NCBI GenBank assembly: GCA_021153165.1
Contig: JAGKTZ010000088.1
Coordinates: forward strand, 1 to 5,758
Length of the DNA stretch: 5,758 nt
From: Prevotellaceae bacterium
Lineage (GTDB): Bacteria; Bacteroidota; Bacteroidia; Bacteroidales; Bacteroidaceae
Reading direction: 5' to 3'
How positions within the stretch are numbered: the stretch's first letter is position 1; each line of letters begins with the position of its first letter. Positions 1 through 5,758 of this stretch are shown here, in pieces. The notes below the pieces were generated by a model. The model did not search any database. It saw only the letters and a list, made by a program, of their open reading frames with translations, and was not told the origin of the DNA. Made by a program: the position numbers and the translations under genes.

Positions 1-80
1 TCAACGAGACGTCGCAAAATTTAAAAAAGGTAAGACTTTTTTTATCATCATCCTTTGAGAGATTCGCCGTCATGGATTAA
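1..80. other. Left-edge sliver, possible end or start of a neighbouring gene
   Basis: Three plus-strand frames enter from the left and close at 22-24 (tail STRRRKI), 56-58 (tail ending KTFFIIIL) and 78-80 (tail ending FAVMD). On the minus strand an ATG at 73-71 opens a frame that runs off the left edge without a stop (MTANLSKDDDKKSL...). None is long enough to be significant: about 24 open codons are expected by chance fairly often. The T-run after the inverted repeat at 180-261 lies on the plus strand, which mildly favours an upstream plus-strand gene ending here. The minus-strand start has no convincing promoter close by. I cannot decide between these. Confidence 0.25.
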
Positions 81-179
81 ATAACATAGAGCTTATACCG
101 AACTCACGTTAATAAAGATGAGAAAGGTGGGCGAAGAATGGAAAGTGTTGTTTTGACAACTTCACGCCTGAATATAAGT

Positions 180-261
180 AGTCTCACGCCAATCTATAGA
201 ATCTAAGAATCCTTTTTTAGAATAAATTTTATAGATTCCCCAGATTTGCGTGAGATTTTTT
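180..261 (+). terminator. Long imperfect hairpin followed by T-run, probable intrinsic terminator
   Basis: The arms at 182-204 and 233-255 are 23 nt each and pair at 19 of 23 positions. The outer block is TCTCACGC with GCGTGAGA (8 bp), the middle AATCT with AGATT (5 bp) and the inner GAATCT with AGATTC (6 bp). They are separated by one C/T mismatch and one 3-nt internal bulge, and the loop is 28 nt (205-232). In RNA the stem can extend outward by a G-U and an A-U pair, and six Ts follow at 256-261. This polarity fits a plus-strand terminator of a gene left of the window. The large loop and AT-rich inner stem are atypical, so a protein-binding operator or an RNA regulatory structure is an alternative. 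No target-site duplication flanks it. Confidence 0.55.
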
Positions 262-332
262 GTCTGCTATGGCAAACTTAACGTTATTTTAAGAAATCGC
301 CCTATTTGTACTTTCGTTTATATATTTTTTTA

Positions 333-340
333 TACTTTTG
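333..340 (+). promoter_or_regulatory. Possible upstream -7 promoter element (TACTTTTG)
   Basis: TACTTTTG matches the Bacteroidales -7 consensus TAnnTTTG. The nearest TTTG that could act as a -33 element is at 305-308, leaving a 24-nt spacer, slightly longer than usual. A weaker TTCG lies at 313-316. It sits in a very AT-rich stretch (318-338) about 100 bp before the first gene and exactly 60 bp upstream of a second such element. It would give a leader of roughly 90 nt. Confidence 0.4.
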
Positions 341-392
341 CGTGGATAATAAGCCGTGTTTTTTGATGCAAGAGGGGGAGGTGCAATAGACC

Positions 393-400
393 TACCTTTG
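393..400 (+). promoter_or_regulatory. Probable main -7 promoter element of the operon (TACCTTTG)
   Basis: TACCTTTG followed by CA is a perfect match to the Bacteroidales -7 consensus TAnnTTTG. It ends 37 nt before the first start codon and would give a short A-rich leader of about 30 nt, typical of this group. A good -33 TTTG at the usual distance is missing: the closest, at 362-365, is 27 nt away, and a G-rich stretch (374-382) occupies the spacer. The promoter may therefore be weak or depend on an activator or alternative sigma factor. It is placed to drive all four genes. Confidence 0.5.
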
Positions 401-437
401 CAGAAGAATACAATATAAAAAAAAGTAAGCAATATCA

Positions 438-1526
438 ATGGAAAACAACATGCACTCGTGGAATGCAACCCTGAAGTTCTCGTGGGGTCATATCATCGCA
501 TTCGTTGCACTCATCTTTATCAGTTACGTCGTCTTTATGGGCGACTTCTACAGCAATGGTGGCAGTTTCGGACGCTCTATAATGAAGGTCTGCCTGATAG
601 ATGTTTTGCTGCTCGGCACCTTCATCGGCGCACAGGTGTATAAGGGTACGGAGGAACGCTTCGCCCGCTCTCTCGTCGTAGAGAGAGTCTTGATGGCGCT
701 TGCTCCAATTGCTTTTGTATGGGCAATGTTTCCCTACAATCACTTTTGGGCAGTACATGCTCAACGCGAACTCATCGAACAGCGATTTGCCGAAGTCGTG
801 AAGGAATCTAAGGGTATGTTTGTGAAATACGACACCTATGCCAAAGCGCGTGTGCAGAACTATGAAAAACATCTGACGGCAGTATTGGCCAACGAAGCAA
901 CAAATCATAACGCCTACAGTGCAGCAGGATTTACCGGCTACAATGATGTGCAGACTAAGGACAATTATGTCGAAACATTGAAGTTGCAACTGCTGTCGCA
1001 AAATATGGACAGCCTGAAGATTTCGGCGCTGGCATGGATTGACGAGGCTTCAAACAATCCCAGCGTATGGAATGCTTTCATCATGGGTAATGTGCAGAAA
1101 ATATCGGATGCTATCGAGGGGTGGAATGATCGGCTGTATGCTGAATCAAAGCCCGTATTGAGCAACGAGCCCGATGGTGTTGCTCCGTTTGATCCCGACA
1201 AGAAAACGGCGGCTATGGTGAAAAAGGATATGACTGTATTTCAAAATATATATACCGAAACTCGTACGCTCAGCATCCATACGGTATGGACGGGTATCCT
1301 GCTGTTCTGCATGCTGATCGTCCCCTATCTTTTGCAACAGCGCAATACCCGTGCACAAGGTGTCTACTCGCTTTTGCCCAAAAGAAAAAAAGCGTCAAAA
1401 GACGACAATATGGACGACGATTTCTTTGCTTCGTCCACCCCCACTTCGTCTCCCAACACCGTCACTCCGCCCAATCAAGCATCGCTTGGTTCGGACGACG
1501 ACGACATCTACGGAGGGGCTTTCTGA
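438..1526 (+). CDS. Four-helix inner membrane protein with extracytoplasmic helical domain, unknown function
   Basis: I do not recognise this 362-residue protein as a named family. Hydrophobic segments lie at about 17-34, 48-67, 81-99 and 281-300. Positive charges in the loop 68-80 (K69, R74, R77) and after the last helix (R302, R305, K315-K318) put the N-terminus, that loop and the tail in the cytoplasm. Residues 100-280, a polar and probably largely helical region rich in aromatics (W200, W211, W229), would then face the periplasm. The tail 301-362 is disordered: a basic cluster, an acidic patch, a Ser/Thr/Pro stretch and four consecutive Asp (353-356). The start at 438 follows an A-rich leader; an in-frame ATG at 450 is an alternative. 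It is the first gene of the presumed operon and may be the membrane anchor or periplasmic sensor for the GTPase two genes on. The stop may be premature (see 1525-1587). Confidence 0.85.
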   Translation: MENNMHSWNATLKFSWGHIIAFVALIFISYVVFMGDFYSNGGSFGRSIMKVCLIDVLLLGTFIGAQVYKGTEERFARSLVVERVLMALAPIAFVWAMFPYNHFWAVHAQRELIEQRFAEVVKESKGMFVKYDTYAKARVQNYEKHLTAVLANEATNHNAYSAAGFTGYNDVQTKDNYVETLKLQLLSQNMDSLKISALAWIDEASNNPSVWNAFIMGNVQKISDAIEGWNDRLYAESKPVLSNEPDGVAPFDPDKKTAAMVKKDMTVFQNIYTETRTLSIHTVWTGILLFCMLIVPYLLQQRNTRAQGVYSLLPKRKKASKDDNMDDDFFASSTPTSSPNTVTPPNQASLGSDDDDIYGGAF

Positions 1527-1587
1527 TCCTTACAAAGCGCTCTTCTCAACAGACGCCGACAAAGCAGAATTGACAAAAAAAGACTAA
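1525..1587 (+). other. Possible +1-frame C-terminal extension of the preceding membrane protein
   Basis: Right after the TGA at 1524-1526 the +1 frame reads DPYKALF, then an acidic-basic tail ending KKD, for 20 codons. It stops at TAA 1585-1587, four bases before the next start codon. The codons resemble those used by the neighbours, whereas in-frame readthrough gives an Arg-rich run. Joining it needs a net +1 shift: loss of one G in the GGGG at 1515-1518, or skipping of T1524 at TTC TGA. Causes could be a real frameshift mutation, a sequencing error, or recoding. It may also be an ordinary 65-nt spacer, since 20 open codons can arise by chance. Confidence 0.35.
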
Positions 1588-1591
1588 AGAA

Positions 1592-2458
1592 ATGGCTTCA
1601 AAGAAAGAACTATTGGCAAATCTCCGAGACTACTCGCCCAAAGAAATTGCTGATGCAGTCAAGGCGGGCGAAGTGACGCTCTATGAACTGGGAAAATACT
1701 CTGGTGGACAATTCACCCCCTTGGTCAAGAGAGAGGTAAAAGCCCTGTTGGAACAAAGCGAGCCACAAGCAGAGATCAATCAGAGCGAGGCAACACCAGC
1801 TCCAATAAAGATGGCAGAGCCATCGTCGGTGGTGCCACCTGTCACCTCGCAGGCACCAATCCCTCCTGTCACATCGACACCACACTACACCTCGGCGCCT
1901 GCTTATACCTCGAATTCTGCAGAACAACAAACGTGGGCCTCAGGGCAGCCTGTGTCGTACGGATCTGCCGACCCGTTGATCGAAGTGTTCGGCGCCACAC
2001 CGCAGCCTAGTACTACGCCAATATCAGGTCCGCCCTTTGTTCCTCCTGCGGCACCACAAGCATCGACCCCTGAGCCACCATACGGAAACAACGAGTCGGC
2101 ATATTACAACACAAACGAAGAGGGGCCCAAGATGTTTAGCCGATGCTTCTCGTTCCGTGGACGCATCAATCGCACCGAGTATTTTTTGGCCTACCTTATC
2201 AATATCGTTGTTTCCTCTATACTATTTCTCTTGCTCTACTTCATCCCCGTCTTTGAGGGGCTCGCCTTAGTGCTCTGGTCAGTGTTAACTTTGTCTATCG
2301 TCTTCGTCTCCTCTTGGTTCTCTTTGGCAGAGGGATGCAAACGTTGCCACGACGCCAACTATTCTGGATGGTATATGCTGATTCCGTTTTTCGTTTACGC
2401 CCTATTTTTCATAAAGGGAGATGAATATCCCAATCAATATGGGGCATGCCCACAATAG
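1592..2458 (+). CDS. DUF805 membrane protein with N-terminal helical module and long disordered linker
   Basis: There are three parts. Residues 1-54 form a small charged helical module (Y14, S15, A25, G26, T29, L33, then a K46-R47 helix) matching the start of the next gene's product. Residues 55-180 are a Pro/Ser/Thr/Ala-rich linker, probably disordered. Residues 181-288 are a DUF805 domain. Its hallmarks are visible: FSFRGRINRTEYF at 186-198, the KR-x-HD motif (K250, R251, H253, D254), SGW (258-260) and the closing G276 ... PNQYG (280-284). Membrane helices lie at about 198-217, 222-242 and 260-275. DUF805 proteins are widespread bacterial inner membrane proteins of unknown biochemical role. 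The start is supported by residue-for-residue agreement with the next protein's N-terminus. The 19-nt gap to the GTPase gene implies co-transcription. I infer that this protein displays the helical module in the cytoplasm as a docking site. Confidence 0.92.
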   Translation: MASKKELLANLRDYSPKEIADAVKAGEVTLYELGKYSGGQFTPLVKREVKALLEQSEPQAEINQSEATPAPIKMAEPSSVVPPVTSQAPIPPVTSTPHYTSAPAYTSNSAEQQTWASGQPVSYGSADPLIEVFGATPQPSTTPISGPPFVPPAAPQASTPEPPYGNNESAYYNTNEEGPKMFSRCFSFRGRINRTEYFLAYLINIVVSSILFLLLYFIPVFEGLALVLWSVLTLSIVFVSSWFSLAEGCKRCHDANYSGWYMLIPFFVYALFFIKGDEYPNQYGACPQ

Positions 2459-2477
2459 ACATAAATAGAAGATAGAA

Positions 2478-4097
2478 ATGTTTGACAAAAGTTTAATCTT
2501 AGATAATATCGAGACATACAGCGTGGTCGATTTGGTTCGCAATATTAGTGCAGGAATCATCACCATGGCCGATCTCGACACCCTCTCCGACGACAAGTTG
2601 CCAGCCGAGAAGCGCGCCGACATCCTTCGCCTGGTCAACAGCGACGACCTGAAGGATTGGAATGAAGCCCGCAGTGCCAATACCATCGAGGCGATCAACA
2701 AGTATTTGAGGGAGCATCCCGACGGAGAGTTTCGCAAACAGGCTCGTGCGTTGAAGGCTGATTTGGAAAATGCTATCCAGCACCAATACTTCGGCACGCT
2801 GGCAGAAAATGCCTGGCTAATGGTCGACAAGAAAGATCCCAACTCGCTGAGAAAATTCATCAGCGAGCACCCTCAGAGCGAACATTTGGACGAAGCCATC
2901 AAGTTGGTCGACAGTTTCCTGCTCGACGAGATCATGGGGGTGGATGTGGACACACTGATCGCACAGATTCGTCAGTACCAAACGGACCGCACGTTGACGC
3001 CCGCACAGAAGGACAACAATATCATCGACACGATCAATCGCTTCCTGAACGAGAAGAATATCACCAAGGGCGAGTTTCTCAGAAAGTTGGACGAGGATCA
3101 CAATCTGCTGAGCGCCGGCGTAGTGATGCGCCTCATCGAAGGGGGCACACTGAGCATTGCCGATCTGCTAAGCATCAATATCGATCGCTGCTTCATCCAA
3201 AAGATGTACAACGGCGACGCCACCCACTCCTTTTCCGTGCCCGAACGCTTGGAGAGGATCAACAAGCAATCCACAGAAATCTACTTCTGGGGCATCCCCT
3301 CGTCGGGCAAAAGTTGTGCCCTCGGCGGCATATTGAGCGTTGCAGCAGCAGGCAAGGTCGCCTTTCACCTTGACCCCGACACCGAGTCCCAGGGCTATGG
3401 TTATATGAAGAGGCTGATCAATCTGTTTCAAGAGGGCGAAGTCGGCACATTGATGGAAGGTACCTCGGTCGACTCGTTCTACGAAATGGGATTTGATCTG
3501 ATCGACAACGAGCGAAAGATACATCCCATCACCTGTATCGATATGGCGGGCGAATTGATGCGCTGCATGTTCAAATATAGTGCAGGCGATCCCATGACCG
3601 ATACCGACGAAATCATGCTCGACACGATGACCAAGGTGCTCGTCGACAACCGCTCGACCAACCGCAAAATGCACTTCTTCGTCCTGGAATATGGCGCCGA
3701 AGATCGTTTGTACGAAGGCCTGCCCCAACGCGTGTATCTCGAGGGTGCTGTGGACTATATCAAGAATACTGGCATTTTCGAAAAGGACACCGATCAGATC
3801 TATATCATGATCACCAAGGCCGACCGCGCCAAGAATGTAAGCAGAGAGATGCTATCCAACTATATCGAGGAGCACTATCGAGGCTTCTATCATGGTCTGC
3901 AGGACATCTGCGAGAAGTGCGAGATCAACGGCGGACGAGTCGAAAAGGTGGCATTCTCGCTGGGTGAAGTTTGCTTCCAGAACTATTGTAAATTTGACCC
4001 ACGCCCTGCCGAAAATATCGTGAAGCGTATCATCAACAGCACAGTCAGCTATCGTTCTGGCAAGCGCGGCTGGTTGCAAAAAGTGTTTAGCAAATAA
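2478..4097 (+). CDS. P-loop GTPase-like protein with helical N-terminal half
   Basis: This is a 539-residue soluble protein with no signal peptide or membrane helix. Residues 7-57 repeat the helical module of the preceding gene's product. Residues 66-98 and 119-150 are two similar helical hairpins with an EHP-D/Q-G/S signature, resembling TPR-like repeats. A second copy of the module lies at 211-230. The G domain follows, with Walker A/G1 GIPSSGKS (272-279), G3 DMAG (355-358) after a beta strand, and G4 TKAD (446-449) after strand IYIMI. A possible G5 is FSLGE (493-497). TKAD in place of NKxD still favours guanine. G1-G3 and G3-G4 spacings (83 and 91 residues) are much larger than in Ras-like proteins, so inserts are present. 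The C-terminus is basic with exposed W532, L533, V536 and F537, perhaps a membrane or partner contact. Two TAA stops occur in tandem. It is likely the switch component of the operon; ATP use cannot be excluded. Confidence 0.88.
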   Translation: MFDKSLILDNIETYSVVDLVRNISAGIITMADLDTLSDDKLPAEKRADILRLVNSDDLKDWNEARSANTIEAINKYLREHPDGEFRKQARALKADLENAIQHQYFGTLAENAWLMVDKKDPNSLRKFISEHPQSEHLDEAIKLVDSFLLDEIMGVDVDTLIAQIRQYQTDRTLTPAQKDNNIIDTINRFLNEKNITKGEFLRKLDEDHNLLSAGVVMRLIEGGTLSIADLLSINIDRCFIQKMYNGDATHSFSVPERLERINKQSTEIYFWGIPSSGKSCALGGILSVAAAGKVAFHLDPDTESQGYGYMKRLINLFQEGEVGTLMEGTSVDSFYEMGFDLIDNERKIHPITCIDMAGELMRCMFKYSAGDPMTDTDEIMLDTMTKVLVDNRSTNRKMHFFVLEYGAEDRLYEGLPQRVYLEGAVDYIKNTGIFEKDTDQIYIMITKADRAKNVSREMLSNYIEEHYRGFYHGLQDICEKCEINGGRVEKVAFSLGEVCFQNYCKFDPRPAENIVKRIINSTVSYRSGKRGWLQKVFSK

Positions 4098-4127
4098 TAA
4101 AGAAATCAACAACGAAGAATCGAAGAT

Positions 4128-5758
4128 ATGAAATTAGGATTTGTATTAAAGATAACTAATGGCGGCGAATCCGAAGCCTATGCCATCAACAAGAGCGAAT
4201 CGTGGGCACGCTATGCAGCAGACGCACGTTCTACCATCAAGGAATTGTCAAACTTTGACGAGACGGAACACATCGTTTACTTGGCAAAATTTCTCGGCGC
4301 GGCTGGCTATTTGATAAGTGTGATCAAAGCACGCCCTCAGGGCAGCGGACGCTCTTTCGACAATACTGCCGCATGGATACACTTCCCCGCCAATATCGAC
4401 ATCTCCAACGTCGAGATGATACGCATCATGCAGGGCGTGGGAGAAGCGATTTCGGAAAAGAACGGTACAGACTTTGAAAAGCTCGAACTCCTATTCAGCC
4501 ACGAATATGGCACCAACAATGCGCTCTTATCTGCCACCAGCAGCCTCGTTTCCAAGAGCGATGCACCATTTGCCATCAGATATTATGGCGGCGACTACAA
4601 TCTGCACGAACTGATGGGCAATGCCATCATTCAGCAGGAGTATGGCCATTGCAGAGGTGTCTTCTTCGTAGATCAAGCATTGGACATCAGGATCAGTTCT
4701 AACCTCGTGTTCAATTTCGAGCCCAAGCGTATCTGTACCATACAGCCCCTGGCGCCCGTGAATGGATTCCAACTCAACTTCCTGGTGCAAAACAAATACG
4801 TGCCCTTCGATCGTCCCGTCGAGATGATGCAGGGACAAACGATCGAGGTCTTTTGGTGCAAGAAGGGTTATCGCCCCATAGCCAAGACCCTCGTAGCCAC
4901 TCAGGACAATAGGTATGCGCAAGCACTGCAATTCACGCCTGCCGAATGCTTGATATGCGTGAAGCGATCCATGTTCTACATCACCGACGATAAGGGCCGA
5001 GAAATCACCAACGCCGACATCCATATCAACCAAAAGAAAATGATAGGCGATGATATGGGCGTGGCAGAAGAGGCCGTGCACCGAGGCGTCACACTGCTCA
5101 TCACCGCACCAGGATATGCCGACTACAAAAAGGACGGCGTGGCACTGCAGCACAAGATGAACATCTTGCTGAAGAAGAAGGGCAACGTCTACGAATTTGT
5201 CATCCCAATGTACGACGGCGACCGCCAACTGAACGACGCCGTGCTTACCATCGCCACCGCACGCCAACTCAAGGGTTCGCCCCTCAAAGGCTACACCCTG
5301 GCAAAAGGCAAAATCGGTGCTGGCAGAAACAAATTGAACTTCAATCCATCGTGGATGATTCGCCTGCCATGGATAGTCCTCGGCGCTGTGATAGGCGCAG
5401 CCATCACTCTGCTCATCTGGGGCGCATGCAGCATGTTGGGCGGAGAGGAAGAAGTGACTCCCCCAGCTCATCAAATAGAGCAGTCAGCAGACACCATTCT
5501 GCAAGATGAAGAGGTGGTCGATAACGAGGAAAATGTCATTGAAGAGGAGTCTAATGTCAAAGTCAGCCATAGCACGTCAAATCCTGCTGGACGAAATCTG
5601 GGTAGTAAGTTTACAGAAAAGCCTAAAGAAAACCCAAAACAAAAGGGAAAAGGAAAAAGCACCACATCTGAACAAAAAGCAGATGATCAAAAGCAAAGTA
5701 AAGCCTCTAAGACCCCTAATGCCTCTAAGGTCTCTAATGACCCTAAGGCCTCAGAGAC
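4128..5758 (+). CDS. Single-pass membrane protein with large cytoplasmic beta-rich part and K-rich tail (partial at right edge)
   Basis: The frame is open for 543 codons to the window end; the C-terminus is missing. No signal peptide is seen. Residues 1-160 look alpha/beta, with a conserved-looking stretch KARPQGSGRSFDNTAAW (67-83). Residues 165-200 carry QQEYGH and GVFFVD. Residues 200-260 look like a beta domain (GFQLNF, then KKGYRP). Residues 281-360 resemble a PEGA or carboxypeptidase-regulatory type beta sandwich (ITDDKGREITNADIHIN, then ITAPGY). One membrane helix lies at about 413-432. Basic residues before it (K394-R412) and an acidic stretch after it (439-476) predict a cytoplasmic N-terminal part and an outward-facing tail. 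That tail becomes Lys/Ser/Pro-rich from about 494 and ends in hexapeptide repeats. It starts 30 nt after the GTPase gene and is a likely partner of that protein. I do not recognise the family as a whole. Confidence 0.85.
   Translation, partial: MKLGFVLKITNGGESEAYAINKSESWARYAADARSTIKELSNFDETEHIVYLAKFLGAAGYLISVIKARPQGSGRSFDNTAAWIHFPANIDISNVEMIRIMQGVGEAISEKNGTDFEKLELLFSHEYGTNNALLSATSSLVSKSDAPFAIRYYGGDYNLHELMGNAIIQQEYGHCRGVFFVDQALDIRISSNLVFNFEPKRICTIQPLAPVNGFQLNFLVQNKYVPFDRPVEMMQGQTIEVFWCKKGYRPIAKTLVATQDNRYAQALQFTPAECLICVKRSMFYITDDKGREITNADIHINQKKMIGDDMGVAEEAVHRGVTLLITAPGYADYKKDGVALQHKMNILLKKKGNVYEFVIPMYDGDRQLNDAVLTIATARQLKGSPLKGYTLAKGKIGAGRNKLNFNPSWMIRLPWIVLGAVIGAAITLLIWGACSMLGGEEEVTPPAHQIEQSADTILQDEEVVDNEENVIEEESNVKVSHSTSNPAGRNLGSKFTEKPKENPKQKGKGKSTTSEQKADDQKQSKASKTPNASKVSNDPKASE
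5703..5756 (+). repeat. 18-bp tandem repeat encoding hexapeptides (at least 2.5 units, cut by the edge)
   Basis: Units 5703-5720 and 5721-5738 both read GCCTCTAAG, then a variable part, then CTAAT, and differ at only three of 18 positions. A third, degenerate unit at 5739-5756 follows. They encode ASKTPN, ASKVSN and DPKASE in the Lys/Ser-rich tail of the last gene. The array may continue beyond the window. Such in-frame arrays can change copy number by slippage without breaking the frame. Confidence 0.6.

Noticed and set aside
138..206. 22-codon plus-strand open frame (MESVVLTTSRL...)
   Set aside because: Too short, runs into the inverted repeat, and has no ribosome-binding signal or recognisable sequence.
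180..261. Inverted repeat as a miniature transposable element
   Set aside because: No target-site duplication flanks it (AGTAG on the left, T-run on the right), and the T-run after the right arm fits a terminator better.
273..280. CAAACTTA, a minus-strand match to TAnnTTTG
   Set aside because: No CAAA at the expected -33 distance and no convincing minus-strand gene nearby; an 8-mer with four-base degeneracy is expected by chance in AT-rich DNA.
1524..1591. In-frame stop readthrough of TGA at 1524
   Set aside because: The in-frame continuation is an Arg/Lys-rich run that reads straight through the next start; the +1 frame is far more protein-like.
1631..1750. Helical module as a SHOCT domain
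   Set aside because: It shares the helix, Gly, short turn with T/S, helix pattern, but SHOCT domains are usually C-terminal and the acidic and hydrophobic positions fit only loosely. I treat it as a separate, unnamed module.
3168..3728. Minus-strand open frame of 186 codons inside the GTPase gene
   Set aside because: It lies opposite the G-domain motifs on the plus strand and has no recognisable domain or promoter.
4527..5474. Long minus-strand open frame (315 codons) opposite the last gene
   Set aside because: It is the antisense of a well-supported coding frame. Its translation is rich in His, Cys, Val and Gly with no recognisable domain, as expected for a shadow of biased codon use.

Overview
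The window most likely comes from a member of the Bacteroidota, probably order Bacteroidales. The clues are two matches to the Bacteroides-type -7 promoter element (TAnnTTTG) ahead of the first gene, A-rich leaders without a clear Shine-Dalgarno, an AT-rich intergenic region next to moderate-GC genes, and a DUF805 protein with a long Pro/Ser/Thr linker. No rRNA, tRNA, CRISPR array or insertion sequence is visible.

Layout. Positions 1-437 form an AT-rich, essentially non-coding stretch. It holds an undecided sliver of coding sequence at the left edge, a strong imperfect inverted repeat followed by a T-run (180-261, probably a terminator for a gene off the left edge), and two tandem -7-like elements 60 bp apart (333-340 and 393-400). 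From 438 to the right edge there are four closely spaced plus-strand genes (gaps 65, 19 and 30 nt) that look like one operon. In order they are: a four-helix membrane protein with a roughly 180-residue extracytoplasmic helical domain; a fusion of a small N-terminal helical module, a disordered linker and a C-terminal DUF805 membrane domain; a 539-residue P-loop GTPase-like protein with a helical N-terminal half; and a protein of more than 543 residues with a cytoplasmic soluble part, one membrane helix and an acidic then lysine-rich tail, cut by the right edge.

How they may work together (inference). One soluble nucleotide-switch protein sits among three membrane proteins. The DUF805 fusion and the GTPase begin with the same roughly 45-residue helical module, with key residues at identical positions, and the GTPase carries a third copy just before its G domain. 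This suggests homotypic contacts that bring the GTPase to the membrane next to the other two membrane proteins. I do not recognise the system as a whole. It looks like an uncharacterised membrane-associated GTPase module; whether it serves envelope biology, signalling or defence cannot be told from this window.

Other points are a possible +1 frame extension of the first gene filling the gap to the second, and an 18-bp tandem repeat encoding hexapeptides at the right edge.
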